The position numbers and the translations under genes are program-made. A DNA stretch of 64,000 bases from Parietaria judaica. Its lineage: Eukaryota; Streptophyta; Magnoliopsida; Rosales; Urticaceae. Positions within the stretch are counted from its first letter, which is position 1. Every line of letters starts with the position of its first letter. Under the pieces are notes generated by a model. It was not told where the DNA came from, made no database searches, and saw nothing but the letters and a program-made list of their open reading frames with translations. This document shows positions 10,234 to 23,019 of this stretch, piece by piece. Location: assembly GCA_954871525.1 (NCBI GenBank), contig OX940870.1:15097501-15161500 (forward strand), read 5' to 3'.

Positions 10234-12300
10234 TTCTTTTCTATAATCATTGTTACCCCCTTTGTTTTTACTCTGAGATTTTATTTTGGATTAAATTTTA
10301 ATATTAAACAATATTATGGCCCCTCTAACTTGAAATTGCAAGTTCCGTCGCTGTTGGGGGGTAAAAGGGGTGGTTGCCGATGATAATGGAAGAGAGAGAA
10401 ATTTGTGTCAGGCCGTATTGATTGCAAGAGAGAAAAAAAAAAGAGATAGAATATTTAAAAACACCTCAAACCCACTTCTTTATTTTGTTCATATGTCGAT
10501 AGTCATTTTTAAGTAAAATTTTACAGTTGTCATTGGAATAATAAAACAAACAACAAACTCACCATTGTTTTTTTACTATTTCCACTTGAAAACACAAAAA
10601 AGACTTTTCAAGTGACACAAAAAACTATATTAAGTATTAACATTGAATGGAATGGAGAAAGGAAAAGGACATTTTGGGCATAAGAATTAGCTAGTAAGGA
10701 TTGAGAAAGAGTTTAAGAAACTTAAAGATTGAAAGACAGAAATGCAATCCTGTGAATTGTGGTTGTATTGTGCTACTGCTAGGAAGCACACAACAAACCA
10801 CAAAGGATTGAAAATTTAGGTCACTGCTTCACTCATATAATCTGATCATATGCATCATTGCCCATTTTACATTATCACATACGATACCATCTAAGTTTTT
10901 TTTTTAAATAATTATAATAACAAGAGTAAATCGGCCTAGTTTTTATTTCAAAATCTTGTTTAAACACGGATTCATTCCCTTTATTTAATTTTTCAAACTG
11001 TCTCCGAATTTTTATATCATCAAATCGGGAATGTAGTCCGAATGATTTCGAATTCCGAAAAAAGAAAAGAAATAATTTTGCTTCTACTTATAAGACTGAA
11101 TGTAGATTAAATGATCACGAAAATGTATATATTTTTCATTTTTTTTAATGTAGGTATACCCGTTTTTGTAATCATAATGATTTGTTTAATATAGATCCAT
11201 GTTTAGAAAGAAACTGAAAGCCTAAACGTTTTTATTTTATTTTTACTTTAACCTGTTTATTTTGTATTTACATTTAAAAATATAAGAACCGTGTTTATGT
11301 TTCATTTTTCAAAATCCGGATTTGGATTTGCGGGTTTTCGATTCATTTTCACCCTTATATTATTATTGAGATGAAAAATCACCGCAACAATCACGGATTC
11401 ACGATGGGTGTAATTCCGCTTTTAAGTTACCTAAGAGCTCGGATCTTTCCGCTAAAACTCAATCACGCAATCGAAAATAAGTTTGAAGAAAACAAAGTTC
11501 TCGAGAATTTTGGTGTGTGTGTTCAATTTCTTGTAAGGTTTTCCGACCCCTTTTTACATCCTTTAGCTCGATATATATAGAGCTTTAAATTGTCTAAAAT
11601 TTGTCCTCATAAATGCTCGGTTATAATTATGTTTGATTCCCTCATAATTGCCTTAATTACTAGGCCTTAATTATGTAGAAATAACGCTTTGTAATTGCCA
11701 TCATAATTGTGGCGCAACTCGCGCCGCGCTGATTGCTCCTTGCTTTTATCATCCTCTTCGTCGATCGCTAAGCTCCATCCCTTTATTCTCACAAGGTTTG
11801 GCTTCTCTAACGACGAGGTTTCGTCGACGAGGCTTCATGGATGAGGCTTTGTCGATGGGCGCATCTTCACCAATGAACTTCTTTATTCCATTCTCTCAAA
11901 TTATTTTCGTCGCCGGCCTTCTCGTTGACCGACAGGCTTTTCTCCATTCTTCCTTGGATTGTTGACTTTTTCCTTGATCGATACTTGTGAATTCGTCAAT
12001 GGGCTTTGATCTCGGTATCGAGCTTGTTTAACCAAAGCTCATCTTCATAAACGACAGAGATAGATTTTGTCGTATCAATGTAAATTGATATTAACTAAAT
12101 CGTATCTTAACAATTACCTTATCTATTAACTCATCTATGAAGTATAGTTAGCAACAAATAAATTTTTAAAATGGAATGAGTAAATCTAACTTTTAAATTG
12201 AAATTATATTTACAAAATATTTAAAATACAATCTATTTTTTTTTACTATATACAAAACTTAGATAAATATTCATATATCATCTTACCTCATAAATAATTA
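10234..12300. other. intergenic, no gene recognised
   Basis: Mostly AT-rich. 10234-10400 and 6613-6696 look like the two halves of an older repeat interrupted by hAT copy 1, with GGCCCC-rich words on both sides. A short frame at 11371-11580 has no recognisable domain. 11710-12060 is somewhat GC-richer and may be decayed coding or repeat sequence, with words like TCGTCGA repeated. Confidence 0.4.
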
Positions 12301-12308
12301 GGATATTG

Positions 12309-13054
12309 CAAGGTATTAAATTTCGCGATTTTTCATGGAAATGTCGACCGATTTTCGTTTTTCAAGGATATGCGAAAGAAAAAACCTTTCGTTTCGCTGG
12401 ATTTTTACCATTTTTTGCGAAATTCGCATGAGCACGTGGATGAAATATCGTTTGTCGTTTTTGTGAGTAAAAATTGCGAAAAATGGTTGGAATTTCGCAA
12501 AAAATATATATTTTTAGTAGATTTCGGCAAAAATACCAATTAACTTAATATTATACACTTAACATACACATTAACTTCACATAACATATACACACTTAAT
12601 ATACATATTCATTTAATATTATAAACTCAACTAATATTAAATTTGTTTACATGCATATTCACTTAATATTACACACTTAACATACATATTCACTTAACAC
12701 AATAATTTGACTTAATATTATACACTTCAACTAATAAAGTTACTTAATATTATACAGTTCACCTACATATTTAAGTTACAAATGTGTTTTGTTGTATATA
12801 ATTATGTCTTATATTTAATTAAATATGTAGTTTTGAACCTATATAAATATCTTGCTTAAATACTCAAATTTTTTTTACAAAATATCCGTTGAAAACCCCA
12901 TCGCATGCGGTATGCCCATGCGAAAAGTGCGGTATATGCGGCATGCGGCATGCCCTTTTTTTACGATTTTCCCATCGACATACCCATCGGTAAGCGATAT
13001 ATCTGTAAAACAGAAAATGTGAAACGACATCGGCAAGCGACATTTTAAACCTTG
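12309..13054. mobile_element. non-autonomous hAT element
   Basis: This is a 746-bp element with ends CAAGGTATTAAATTTCGCG and ATTTTAAACCTTG, flanked by a perfect 8-bp TSD GGATATTG (12301-12308 and 13055-13062). Left and right subterminal parts match those of the 14.8-kb element that starts 28 bp further on: cf. 13083-13270 for the left part, and 27713-27908 for the right. It contains no transposase. It is a deletion derivative mobilised by that family. Confidence 0.9.
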
Positions 13055-15043
13055 GGATATTGTCTGAAGTTGAACTCTGAATCAAGGTGCAAAATGTCGC
13101 GATTTTTGACCAAAATGTCGACCGAATGTCGTTTTTCGCAGGTATGTGAAACGAAATTCGTGTCGTTTCGCCCAGATTTTACCAAATGTCGTCGAAAGAT
13201 AAACGACAGGGGCTGCGAATTTCGTTTGTCGTTTTTTGCCTTCAAAACGACGAAAGCTTGTGCGATTTTCCATAAAACCCTAAAGATCTCTCTCTCCTCA
13301 CCTCGACTCCATTTCTTCCCTTTTTTTCGCCCCAAACCTACCGAAACTCGCATTCTCCTCGGCAGCTAGTGCGACTTACGACCGTGGCTTCGCTAGGGTC
13401 CCCTTTTTCGCGAAAAATCAAGAGGTAAGCGTGTAGAAATTCGACCATAGCTATGTAATTTTTCCTGAATTTCGTTCTGCTGTTTGCTCGAATCTAGGGT
13501 TCGGATTTATTCATTTTTTTTGTTTTAGGCTTAATTTTTGAGTAATTATTTGTGGAAATCTTGTTTAATATTATGTTATTTTGTACATTTAATAATGTTA
13601 AAGATTATTTAGTATGTGTATTTGAGTTTAATATGATGTTATCTTTAATCTTTATGGTGTTGCTAAGTTGTTTAGGGTTTGTTACAAATTTTAGTTTGTT
13701 TGTAATTGTTAAATTAGGCACAAGATTATTTAACTAAATTTGTTTTTGAACTTCAATTAGATCAGTAACTAATTAGATTATAGTTGAATTAGATTAGTAA
13801 CTAATAATTGTAAGTGATGATGTTGAATTGATAATTTAGTTTATAAGCTAATTAGATTATAGTTGTATTAATTGGTTATTCACTTATTTGGATTATTTTG
13901 GAATATAATTGTTATCTTGATATAGGTGAGAACTGAGTTATGCCTCCCGTCGATCCCGCCAGGGAGCATTGTACTCCAGTTGGCGCTGGATTCCAATGTA
14001 AATATTGCGGACATGTCATAAAAGGTGATGGCATCACGCGGATGAAGCACCACATCGCGGGGAACGATCCGCAAAAAAACACTAGAGCATGCCCAAATGC
14101 GTCGCCGGAGGCGAGTGACGTTTGTCGAGGCGTTCTTGGGAAGTTTCGAGAGAAAAAAGACAATGAAAACTAGATGGAAGAGATTGTTAGGCGCCAGCTA
14201 CGCGTCAACCTTGCGGGGGTCCCGTCCGAGGTGTACGAGAGATATAAAGAGATACGAGATGAAGTAGACTCGGACGACGAGGCCACGGAGACTGAGATTA
14301 TACGCATAAAAAAGAAATCTAGACGACAAACGACAGATAGATAGATTTCTTTTGGAACAATGCCCGCACATCGCAGGCAGTGTACCAGGTGACTCGTCAT
14401 CCTCACAACCGACCCCTTCACCGGTGATCCCGTCTTCATACTCACAGTTGAAGAAGGATAAGTCAAAACAGAAGCCCAATTGGTTGACCGAGTGTGCCAT
14501 AATGTTAGTAAGTTCTTTATTCACGAAGGCGTGTCGTTCAGAAAGGCGAAGTCGCCACACTTCTTGAATATGACGGATAGCATCGCAGAGGCAGGTAAAT
14601 GTCATTTATAAGTAATTATATAAGTTTATAATTTGTTTATTTTAGTCGAGAACTAATGATAATAAGTAATAACATATAACTTCTCTAGGTCCTGGTTGTC
14701 CTATGCCCTCGCCTTACAAAATTTTGGAGAAGTATTTTCCCTTAGAGGTGGTGGCTGCCGATCGGATGATAGAAGAGGCTCGAAAGATTTGGGCAAAAAA
14801 AGGGTGCACGGTCATGTCGGACGGTTGGACGGGTCCAACCAATCTTTCGATCACTAACATCATGGTCTACTCGGGAAAACAGTCTTCCTGTAGTCTATCA
14901 ACGCTTCAGAAAGATCAAGAACTCAGAGTACATCTTCCATGTCCTGAAGGATGTCATACGCGAAATCGGTCCTGAGAATGTAGACCAGCTCGTTACAGAT
15001 AACGGATCGGCTTACGTCAAAGCCGGTAAGTTATTGATGAAAA

Positions 15044-17771
15044 TGTTGGAAATCGGTGGTATCAGTCCGACTTCCTTACAACGATAATAGCCTCCAAGGC
15101 GTCCCGGTTACATTTAAAAATTCATTTTATAGCGGAAATGTTGTTACTGGACCGACGACACGGATATCGGGTAATAATAATTTCGTTAAGATCTGATAAA
15201 TATTTCGAATTTAATATTTTCATAATCATTATTAATAATCTAGTCGAATAGGAAATAAATAGAAAGCAGTAAATGGTTGCATTTATTAACCCAATGCATA
15301 AGGCCGTACCTCAGTTGACGATTCCTGCTGCGCGTTCTGACTTGGGCAGGGCTCCGCCGGTGCTAAGGGAAACTCCGGTGATCTTTCGGGATATTCTTCT
15401 GGACTCCTCATACCGAAGCGTGGGATTCGCCGGCAGGACTCCGTCGCAAATTTAACTAACGGTTCTTTTAAAGTTACCGGTGAAAATATATCCTTACCCG
15501 AACCAGAAGAGAGATCAGAAGCAGAAAACTCGCAGAACCTAGAGAGTGAGGGAGAGCTCGAGTTTTTGCTCTGGGGAAGGTGTAAAAAATGTGTAGAATG
15601 AGCTTCCTATTTATAGGCTCAAGCTGTAACCGATTTAGAGATTTTCCCTCCCTTTATTCGAATTTATTAAATTAAATATGATTAATTATTTCAATCCAAT
15701 GGTCCAGATTCAATCTCATCTAAATCCAATGGATATAACTAATCATGGATTTAATTAAATAATAATACATGGTAAGATCAAACTATTTAATCTTATCATC
15801 ATATTAATATAATTCGAATTATATATATATACATATTAAAATTCGAATTTGTTTATGATTATCTAGATCCAATGATTAAAAATAAATTTTAACCCAATCC
15901 AACGGATCAAATAATTTGGGGATAAAGTCAAATACCCTAGGGTCTTACAAAACCCTAATTCGAACTCTTATCAACAATATTATTCGAATTATATAATACA
16001 TATATCATTAATTAATTTCTAATCCGACGGTAAAGATTAAATCTCAAAACCGATCCAACGGACACAATTAATTAAGCAAATTCGAAATACCTAAACTTGG
16101 TCACCAAGCTTCAATTTCGAATCACATTTAGGGTTCAAATCAATTATCTCAATCCAACGGTTGATATCAAATCATAACCGATCCAATGGATTAAATTGAT
16201 TTTAGGGTTTTTGCCAAAATACCAAAACAATAGGTACTTATGCCGCAAATATAAATTTTCCAATTCTCATATTCGAACTTAGCTAGGGTTTGTATTCTCC
16301 AAACCCTAATTCGAATTTACACATGTAACAATATATAAGTATATTTATTTATTTATTTATTTATTAATATAAATCTTTTAATTATTAATTAGATATCAAT
16401 AATTAAATTATATTAATAAAACCTGATATCAATATCACACATTAAATTTCATGGTGCAACACCATCATTTAAATTCGTGACATGTGATTTAATTTCATAG
16501 TTTATCGAACCGTGTCATAAACTTAGAAAATCCATAAATCACAAACCGTAAGTCTGAATGACTTAGTTCAAAAAGCAAAGTTGCTTAGAATTTAATTTAA
16601 AAAAACATGGTGCTGTTAGAAAAGGTAAATTCTAACTTTATTTTTATCAGTTAATTCTGTGAACCAAAATATGATACTTTTGCCACGCTGACGATAAAAC
16701 TATCTGACTCTGGCACAGACTTGTCAGTTTTATAAGTCGAGCCAAATGATTAAACATTATCCAGAATGTATTTTAATCACGTACGTATCATCCGTTACGG
16801 AGCTATCCTGGGGACCATGGACCCGTATCACTTAAGCTCCAACGAACTGCTAGTTGTTCGTCAAACCTCGAAGTGATTCCACTATAGACCCGAGGCTGCA
16901 TTCTTTAGCGATACGGTATATATTATTCCCTTATAACAGCACGGTGTCCATTGATTCAACAAATTCGGGTTATTGTCCTTTCACTTGATGACTCACACAT
17001 GAGCAGACGGTTTTTACCGTAATGCCCCTCATTGCATTTTCATCCTTGACTCAGTCAGTAATATTATGAGTAACCCACTTATGGTTTCGATTCATAAGTT
17101 GCGCAGGGGTACCTCTCACTTCTCACCACTGACAACCAAGGGAATCATCATGACTTTGAAGAGAGCTGTGTGATGCCCATGTCTGTGATCAAGCCATCGT
17201 TACTACTGACTATCATGTTCCCAAAATAATAGTGTTGGGAACAACGGTAATATGGTGTGTTCTTTAACGGTTAAATCAAAGAACAATCAAGCCAGTAGCT
17301 TGGACTCATGATCACTCAGGACTTAGAACTAATATCCATTTGATCATCATTTTATGACTCAACTACAAGTTATCAGTGACGGTCTTATATGATAACTTCA
17401 TGAGTTTAAGTCAGGTCCAGACCAGTATGAAGACGTTTCATACTTAATGCACTTCTAATGAGTGTGACACACACATAATCCAGAATAGGATTGTCACTTA
17501 GTGACATTAATGACCTTACCGATTAATGGGCTCAATCAGGTAACAGACGTTTTAAGTTCATTTATTATGTTTATTAATTCTTCCTCACATGACTCTGTTG
17601 TGATAATAATAACATAATTATATCCTTTATGAACTAAGGAATCAAACATTCTATTTTACTATGCCAGAAACTATATAAGATTAACATAATAAGCATCATC
17701 TTTATTCAACGACTTGTCATAATCTTTTACAAATGGATAAATATCTTGTTTAAGGACACATATGTCCAACA
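15044..17771 (-). repeat. 3' LTR of copia element
   Basis: A 2728-bp LTR, unusually long for copia. On the plus strand it begins TGTTGGAAATCGGTGGTATC and ends ATATGTCCAACA. It contains 16151-16246, about 96 bp absent from the other LTR. A short frame at 15273-15455 is shared with the other LTR but has no known domain. (TTTA)n occurs near 16346. Confidence 0.9.
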
Positions 17772-17782
17772 ATCTCCCACTT
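17772..17782 (-). other. polypurine tract
   Basis: On the minus strand AAGTGGGAGAT stands directly before the LTR start TGTTGGACA. This is the plus-strand primer typical of copia elements and it fixes the orientation. Confidence 0.8.
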
Positions 17783-17786
17783 GTAC

Positions 17787-20700
17787 TTAAAGAAGATAAC
17801 CCATGTCTTTCACGTCCATATTTTCCAGAGTCCTCCTGAATATTTTCTTTGGCAACGTCTTGGTAAATGGATCAGCCATATTGTCCTCCGAAGCTATTTT
17901 CACAACCCGCGCGTCAACACGACGTACTATCTCTCTTATGAGATGGTATTTCCTTTTTATATATTTTTCCTTGTTATGGTCTCTGGGCTCTTTAGAATTT
18001 TCCACAGCGCCACTGTTATCACAGTACAACGTTTGTGGTCCATCTACATCTGGGACTACACCCAGTTCCATGTAGAAATTCTTCAGCTAAACTGATTCCT
18101 TGGCTGTTTCACACGCAGCCACATATTCAGCTTCCATTGTGGAATCTGCGATACAGGATTGCTTTACGCTTCTCCAGAATATCGCTCCACCAGCAAGGGT
18201 GTACACTGCTCTTGACGTCGACTTTCTCGCGTCTTTGTTAGACATGAAGTCTGAGTCAGTGTATCCAAGTGGATTCAGATCTGAACCTGAAAACACTAAC
18301 ATATAGTTTCTCGTTCTCGGAAGATACTTGAGAATATTTTTCACTGTAGTCCAGTGAGCCATACTAGGGTTAGATTGGTATCCACTAACTATTCCCACAG
18401 TGTAACAGATGTCTGGCATAGTACACTGCATAGCATATACATCAGACTTCCCACTGCTGAAGCATAGGGTACCCGCCTCATCTCGTCTTGCTCTTCTGGA
18501 GAAGTTGGACACTGTTTCCTGCTAAGGAACACTCCATGCCTGGTCGGTAAATTACCTCCCTTGGAGTTTGTCATTACAAAACGTCCAAGCACCTTATCAA
18601 TGTAAGCTTCTTGTGACAGGGCTAGAAACCTGTTGTTGCGATCCCTAAAAATACGGATCCCAAGAACATAACTGGCTTCTCCCATATCCTTCATTTGGAA
18701 TTGCGTAGATAGCCACGTTTTCACGTCCGATAATCTCTTCACACTGTTTCCAATGAGAAGAATATCGTCGACGTATAGAACAAGAAAAACTTCCACGGAC
18801 TCATCATTGAGTTTATAAATGCAGGCTTCAGTTTCATTCTGAATGAATCCATAGGTCTTGATAGTCTCATCAAACCTTAGATTCCAGGATCTGGAAGCTT
18901 GCGTCAGTCCATAAATGGACTTGAGTAATCTGCAAACTTTCCTTTCTTGACCCTGTTGGCCGAACCCTTATGGTTGGTCCATATAGATGTTCTCGTCAAT
19001 ATACCCGTTCAAGAATGCGGTTTTGACGTCCATCTGCCAAATCTCGTAATTGAGACTACAGGCTATGGCCATGAGAATCCGGATGGACTTATACTTAGCG
19101 ACTGGAGCGAAGGTCTCATCGAAATCAATACCTTATCTCTAGGTAAAACCCTTTGCCACTAGTCTAGCCTTGAAGGTTTCAACTTTCCCGTCCACTCCTC
19201 TCTTTCTCTTGTATACCCATTTATTCCCAATGGTTTTGAAACCATCAGGTAAGTCTACAAGTTCCCAGACTTCATTAGAATCCATTGATTCTATTTCTTG
19301 GTTCATGGCTTCCTGCCATTCTCCCTTATCAGGATCCACCATAGCTTCCTTGTAGCTTGTGGGATCTTCAACACTAGTGTTTGTAAAAGCTAGGTGAAAT
19401 TCCAACAGGGTATGCTCGTAGCGTTCAACTGGTCTTTTGAACCTCCCAGTACGTCTGAGCAACCCTTGGTTCTGATTTGGGACCGTGGTTTTTGCATTAT
19501 CCTCTACAACAGGCATTGTTGGAGGCTTTGTGACTTTGTCACCTGACAGTTCCTAGAGCACTATTTTGCTTCGAGGTTTGAAATTCATCATATAGTCCTC
19601 TTCTAGAAAAGTTGCATTTGTAGAAACAAATACTTTCTTTCTTTCTGGACTATAAAAAAAACCTCCTTTTGTTTCCTTGGAATATCCTACAAACAAGCAT
19701 ACTTCTGTTCATGATTCCAATTTGTTTCTGTTTCCAGTCCGCACATGTGCTGGACATCCCCATATTCTGTAATGTCGCAGATTTGGTATTCTGCCATTCC
19801 ATAATTCTTGAAGTGTTTTTGAAACAGACTTTGACGGTACAACATTTAGAATGTTAGTTGCCGTCAACAAAGCATATCCCCAAAATGAGTTAAGAAGCGA
19901 TGAGTAACTTAGCATTGACCTTACCATTTCTATAGGGTCCTGTTTCTCCTTTCTTCAACACCATTTTGTTCCGGTGTGCCAGGAGCTGTCAATTGAGATG
20001 TTATACCTTTCTCGATCAGGAGATCACAGAACTCATGATCTAGGTATTCTCCTCCCCGATCAGATCGAAGAGACTTTAATGATAGTCCTAATTGTTTTTC
20101 AGCCTCTGCTAGAAATTCTCTGAATTTACCCAAGATTTCTTTGCCATGAGGTAAACATAACCATATCTTGAATAATCATCAATGAAGGTGACAAAATATT
20201 CAATTCCTCCTCTTGCATGTATGTTCATGGGACCACATACATTAGTGTGGACGAGTTCTAATGGTTTAGTGGCTCTTTGACCCTTTGCCGAAAAAGGGTC
20301 TTTTAGTCATTTTAGCCTCTATACAGGATTCACAAACAGGCAAAGAACCGATTGTTAGTTCTTTAAGGGGTCCATCCTTAACCAGCCTGTTTATCCTGTC
20401 TAGATTACTCAATCTTAATTGCCACTTATAGGTCTGAACATCATTATCAATTTTGGGTTTCTTAATTGACTTTGGCATTGCCAATTTAAACATTTCATCA
20501 CTCAAACAACTTCAATAATCTGGTCTTAGAATGTACAATCTATTTTCTGCTTTCGTGGAACAAATGTATACACCATCCTTTGTGATGACCCAATGTGATC
20601 CACGAAAGTTCAGGGTGTATCCTTGTTTGTACAACAAAAAGGCTGAGAGTATATTCCTACAGACATTTGGATAATAATACACATTATTAACAAATAGAAA

Positions 20701-21132
20701 TTTGTTACCAAATGTCAGTCGCAGATTCCCAACAGCTTTAGCTTGTAAGAATTCTCCGTTTCCTACCTTTAAAGTTGGTCCTTCATTTATCTCTTCCAAT
20801 GAGTCAAGAGACTGAAGAGAATTACATGCATGATCATTAGCTCCTAAATCCAATATCCAGTTGAAGGATGAGTTATCAACGAAACACGATGTTAACGTTG
20901 ACTGATCAGCATTAATGATACTCCCATTCTGGGAGATGTCTTCCTGGTAGTCATTCATTCTCTTCCTCTTATTCATTGAGTTTAGAGCAATCTGCTCTGC
21001 TATTTTGTGTTTCTCTGAAGATCCACTCATAGCCAGTTTGCTCAGGGATTCTGTGACATTGACCACATCGCTTTGCTTTTGAGAAATCAGTGTCATTGCA
21101 GAGATTTCCATATCTTGTTTGTCGGAAGACAT
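17787..21132 (-). pseudogene. copia pol polyprotein, multiply broken
   Basis: Reading on the minus strand, 21132-20512 holds the retroviral-type aspartic protease region (WILDLGANDHAC; the usual catalytic Ser/Thr after Asp is not in place) followed by the GAG-pre-integrase region. The Cys pair CESCIEAKM is near 20325. The integrase catalytic core is at about 20133-19709 (SDRGGEYLD, TPEQNGVEERRN). Reverse transcriptase covers 19516-18389, with the active-site YVDDILL near 18775. RNase H is at 18512-17787 (YCDNSGAVE, ending KDMGYLL). At least five frame breaks or stops separate these parts. Insertion activity is lost. Confidence 0.9.
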
Positions 21133-21302
21133 TTTAAACTGGCATTGAAAAAGAAACTTATTAAACTTTATTATAGGTAGAATGTTTTCGGTAAATTTGC
21201 TGGTTCAAAATAGTTACATGATGCAAACATGTTCTCGGGAAAACGTTAACTAAACCCTTTAACTATTTCGTGATAATTTAACCGACTGTACATATCGTTG
21301 CC

Positions 21303-21668
21303 GTCCTTAAGGTATGGTCACTATAAGGTGACTCGCGGTATCAATTGTGTAGTTTAGTTAAACTAAGTTTTAGTCATAAACTTAATTAATTCTCAAATTA
21401 AGAACCACCACAGTTCTCTATGATTATTAACTATTACCATAGACGGTCGGGAAGTACCAACTTCCGTGCAAGCTTAACCCATTATTTTCGGTTCTCGGGA
21501 TCCTCTTGGAAACGTCGTCCTTAAGGAATGGTCACTCTAGGGTGACTCACGGTCCATTTCCAAGATTTCTTCGTCCCCGTATTCTTTTAGAACTATCACG
21601 GTGTCAAACCTTCCACAAGCACACCTTTCCTTAAGAGGAGTGGTCACTCGAGGGTGACTCGAGGCGGT
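21303..21668. repeat. three hairpin repeats in copia leader
   Basis: At 21303-21338, 21516-21552 and 21625-21668 a motif recurs of the form CCTTAAGG then GGTCACTnnnnGGTGACTC. Each copy contains GTCAC and GTGAC arms that pair. A possible fourth, decayed copy lies near 21950. The frame around them is not coding. Confidence 0.7.
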
Positions 21669-22539
21669 GTGGTCAGTAGACCTTGTGACAGTAATAATGG
21701 AGACCTTTTTTTTTTTAATTAATTATATACTTGCCATAGTTTTGTTAAGATAACGTTTTTAATATTAAACTAAGTTATTTAGAACTAATTATAAACTTTC
21801 TATTAATGACACATTAAAAGTTTATATTTTGGCTTTATTAATTACGACTCGTAATTTCATAGAAAGCCTCAATGATTATAGTGTTCATCATTTTGTCGGT
21901 AGTGATAGGTCAATCATACTTTCTCCAGGTACATGAGAGGGGTCCTAATCGGTCACCCAGAAGTGGATGGTGAACCGGCCCCACTTTTGATTCCCTCTTC
22001 CTCAGACAAGATTGTATGATTGAAATTTTTCTGACTAACACTGAACACTTTACATTTACGCTTTATTATTTATATATATCCTTAATTCAACATATTAATA
22101 ATGATAAAATATAGGCACTATGTTTACGGGTTATGAAAATAGGTTATAACAAATTATATCTATGATGAATATATATAATTAGATTTTAATGGTTCTTATT
22201 CAACAAGAATAATCATTAATTTACTTCATTTCTTATCTATAATTATTTATGAAATTTAAAAATAAGTCAATGATATATTCCTAAGAATTTTCATCCATAT
22301 TTTAACATTAAATAAGACAATATTATTTAAACATTAAATAATATCTATATTTAATTTTATGAATTATATAAAATAAGTCAATGTTATTTATCTATAAATA
22401 ACATCCATATTTTATTTTCAATTAATTAATCATAATTAATTTAATTCATAATTATTTAATTTCAATAATAATTAATATTTAATTATTCCTGGGGTACCGG
22501 GTCGAAATAAAATTCCAACCCATAATTAAATTATTGTAT

Positions 22540-22860
22540 GTGGGCCCTCCAGGCCTAAGCCCGGGCCCACGACCCTAGAAAAAGCCGCGCCCAGACCTTC
22601 GGGGAGGCCAGGGCAGCGCGCGCCTCGCGCTGGGCTCGTAGGCCCATTCCGCTGTCAGGCAGCGTGGGCCACAGGCCAGCGCGCGAGGCCCAGGCGCAGC
22701 GCGCCAGGGCAACCCGCCAGGGTTTCGCCCTAGTTCTGGGCCTTGCCACGGGCCTGGCCTGTGGCAACTAGGGTTTCGACCCAGGGGCTGCAGCGGCAGC
22801 CCCTGGTCAACCCTTGCCACGGGTTGGACTGCGCCTCGCTGCCCGGCCAATTTTCCCGGT
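22540..22860. other. GC-rich leader block with palindrome
   Basis: About 320 bp of very GC-rich DNA sits within AT-rich surroundings, some 150 nt inside the primer binding site. A perfect inverted repeat, CCAGGGGCTGC and GCAGCCCCTGG around AGCG, lies at 22781-22806. Words such as GCCTGG and CTTGCCACGGG repeat. Long frames here (for example 22575-22850) are Arg/Ala/Pro-rich by composition and are not taken as genes. Confidence 0.6.
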
Positions 22861-23000
22861 CCGATATTCCGGGTCGGGAAATTATATAATTTTAAATTAA
22901 TATTACAATATCTAGAAATTAATTTGAATTATTAATTTATTCATCAAATAATTCGTTCTTTAAACCGTTAAATTAAATTACGTAATTATTTATCCTTGAA

Positions 23001-23017
23001 CCATGGCTTTCATACCA
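23001..23017 (-). other. primer binding site (initiator Met tRNA)
   Basis: The minus strand reads TGGTATGAAAGCCATGG two bases inside the 5' LTR. It differs at two of 17 positions from the usual copia site complementary to the 3' end of initiator tRNA-Met. Confidence 0.85.
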
Positions 23018-23019
23018 AT

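Larger units (their letters stand above)
21133..23000 (-). other. copia gag/leader region, non-coding now
   Basis: This is the place where gag would lie between the primer site and protease. I find no open gag frame and no zinc knuckle. Instead it holds three hairpin repeats (21303-21668), AT-rich DNA (21700-22530) and a GC-rich leader block (22540-22860). Either gag has decayed beyond recognition, or the element was a gag-less derivative depending on others. Confidence 0.6.

Noticed and set aside
11371..11580. 69-codon frame as a gene
   Set aside because: No domain, no neighbouring exons with splice signals, AT-rich context.
15273..15455. Short frame repeated in both copia LTRs (also 23245-23469)
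   Set aside because: Shared because LTRs are duplicates. No start context or domain supports a protein.
22555..22850. Overlapping Arg/Ala/Pro-rich reading frames
   Set aside because: They come from the base composition of the GC-rich copia leader. No domain, and frames overlap on the same strand.
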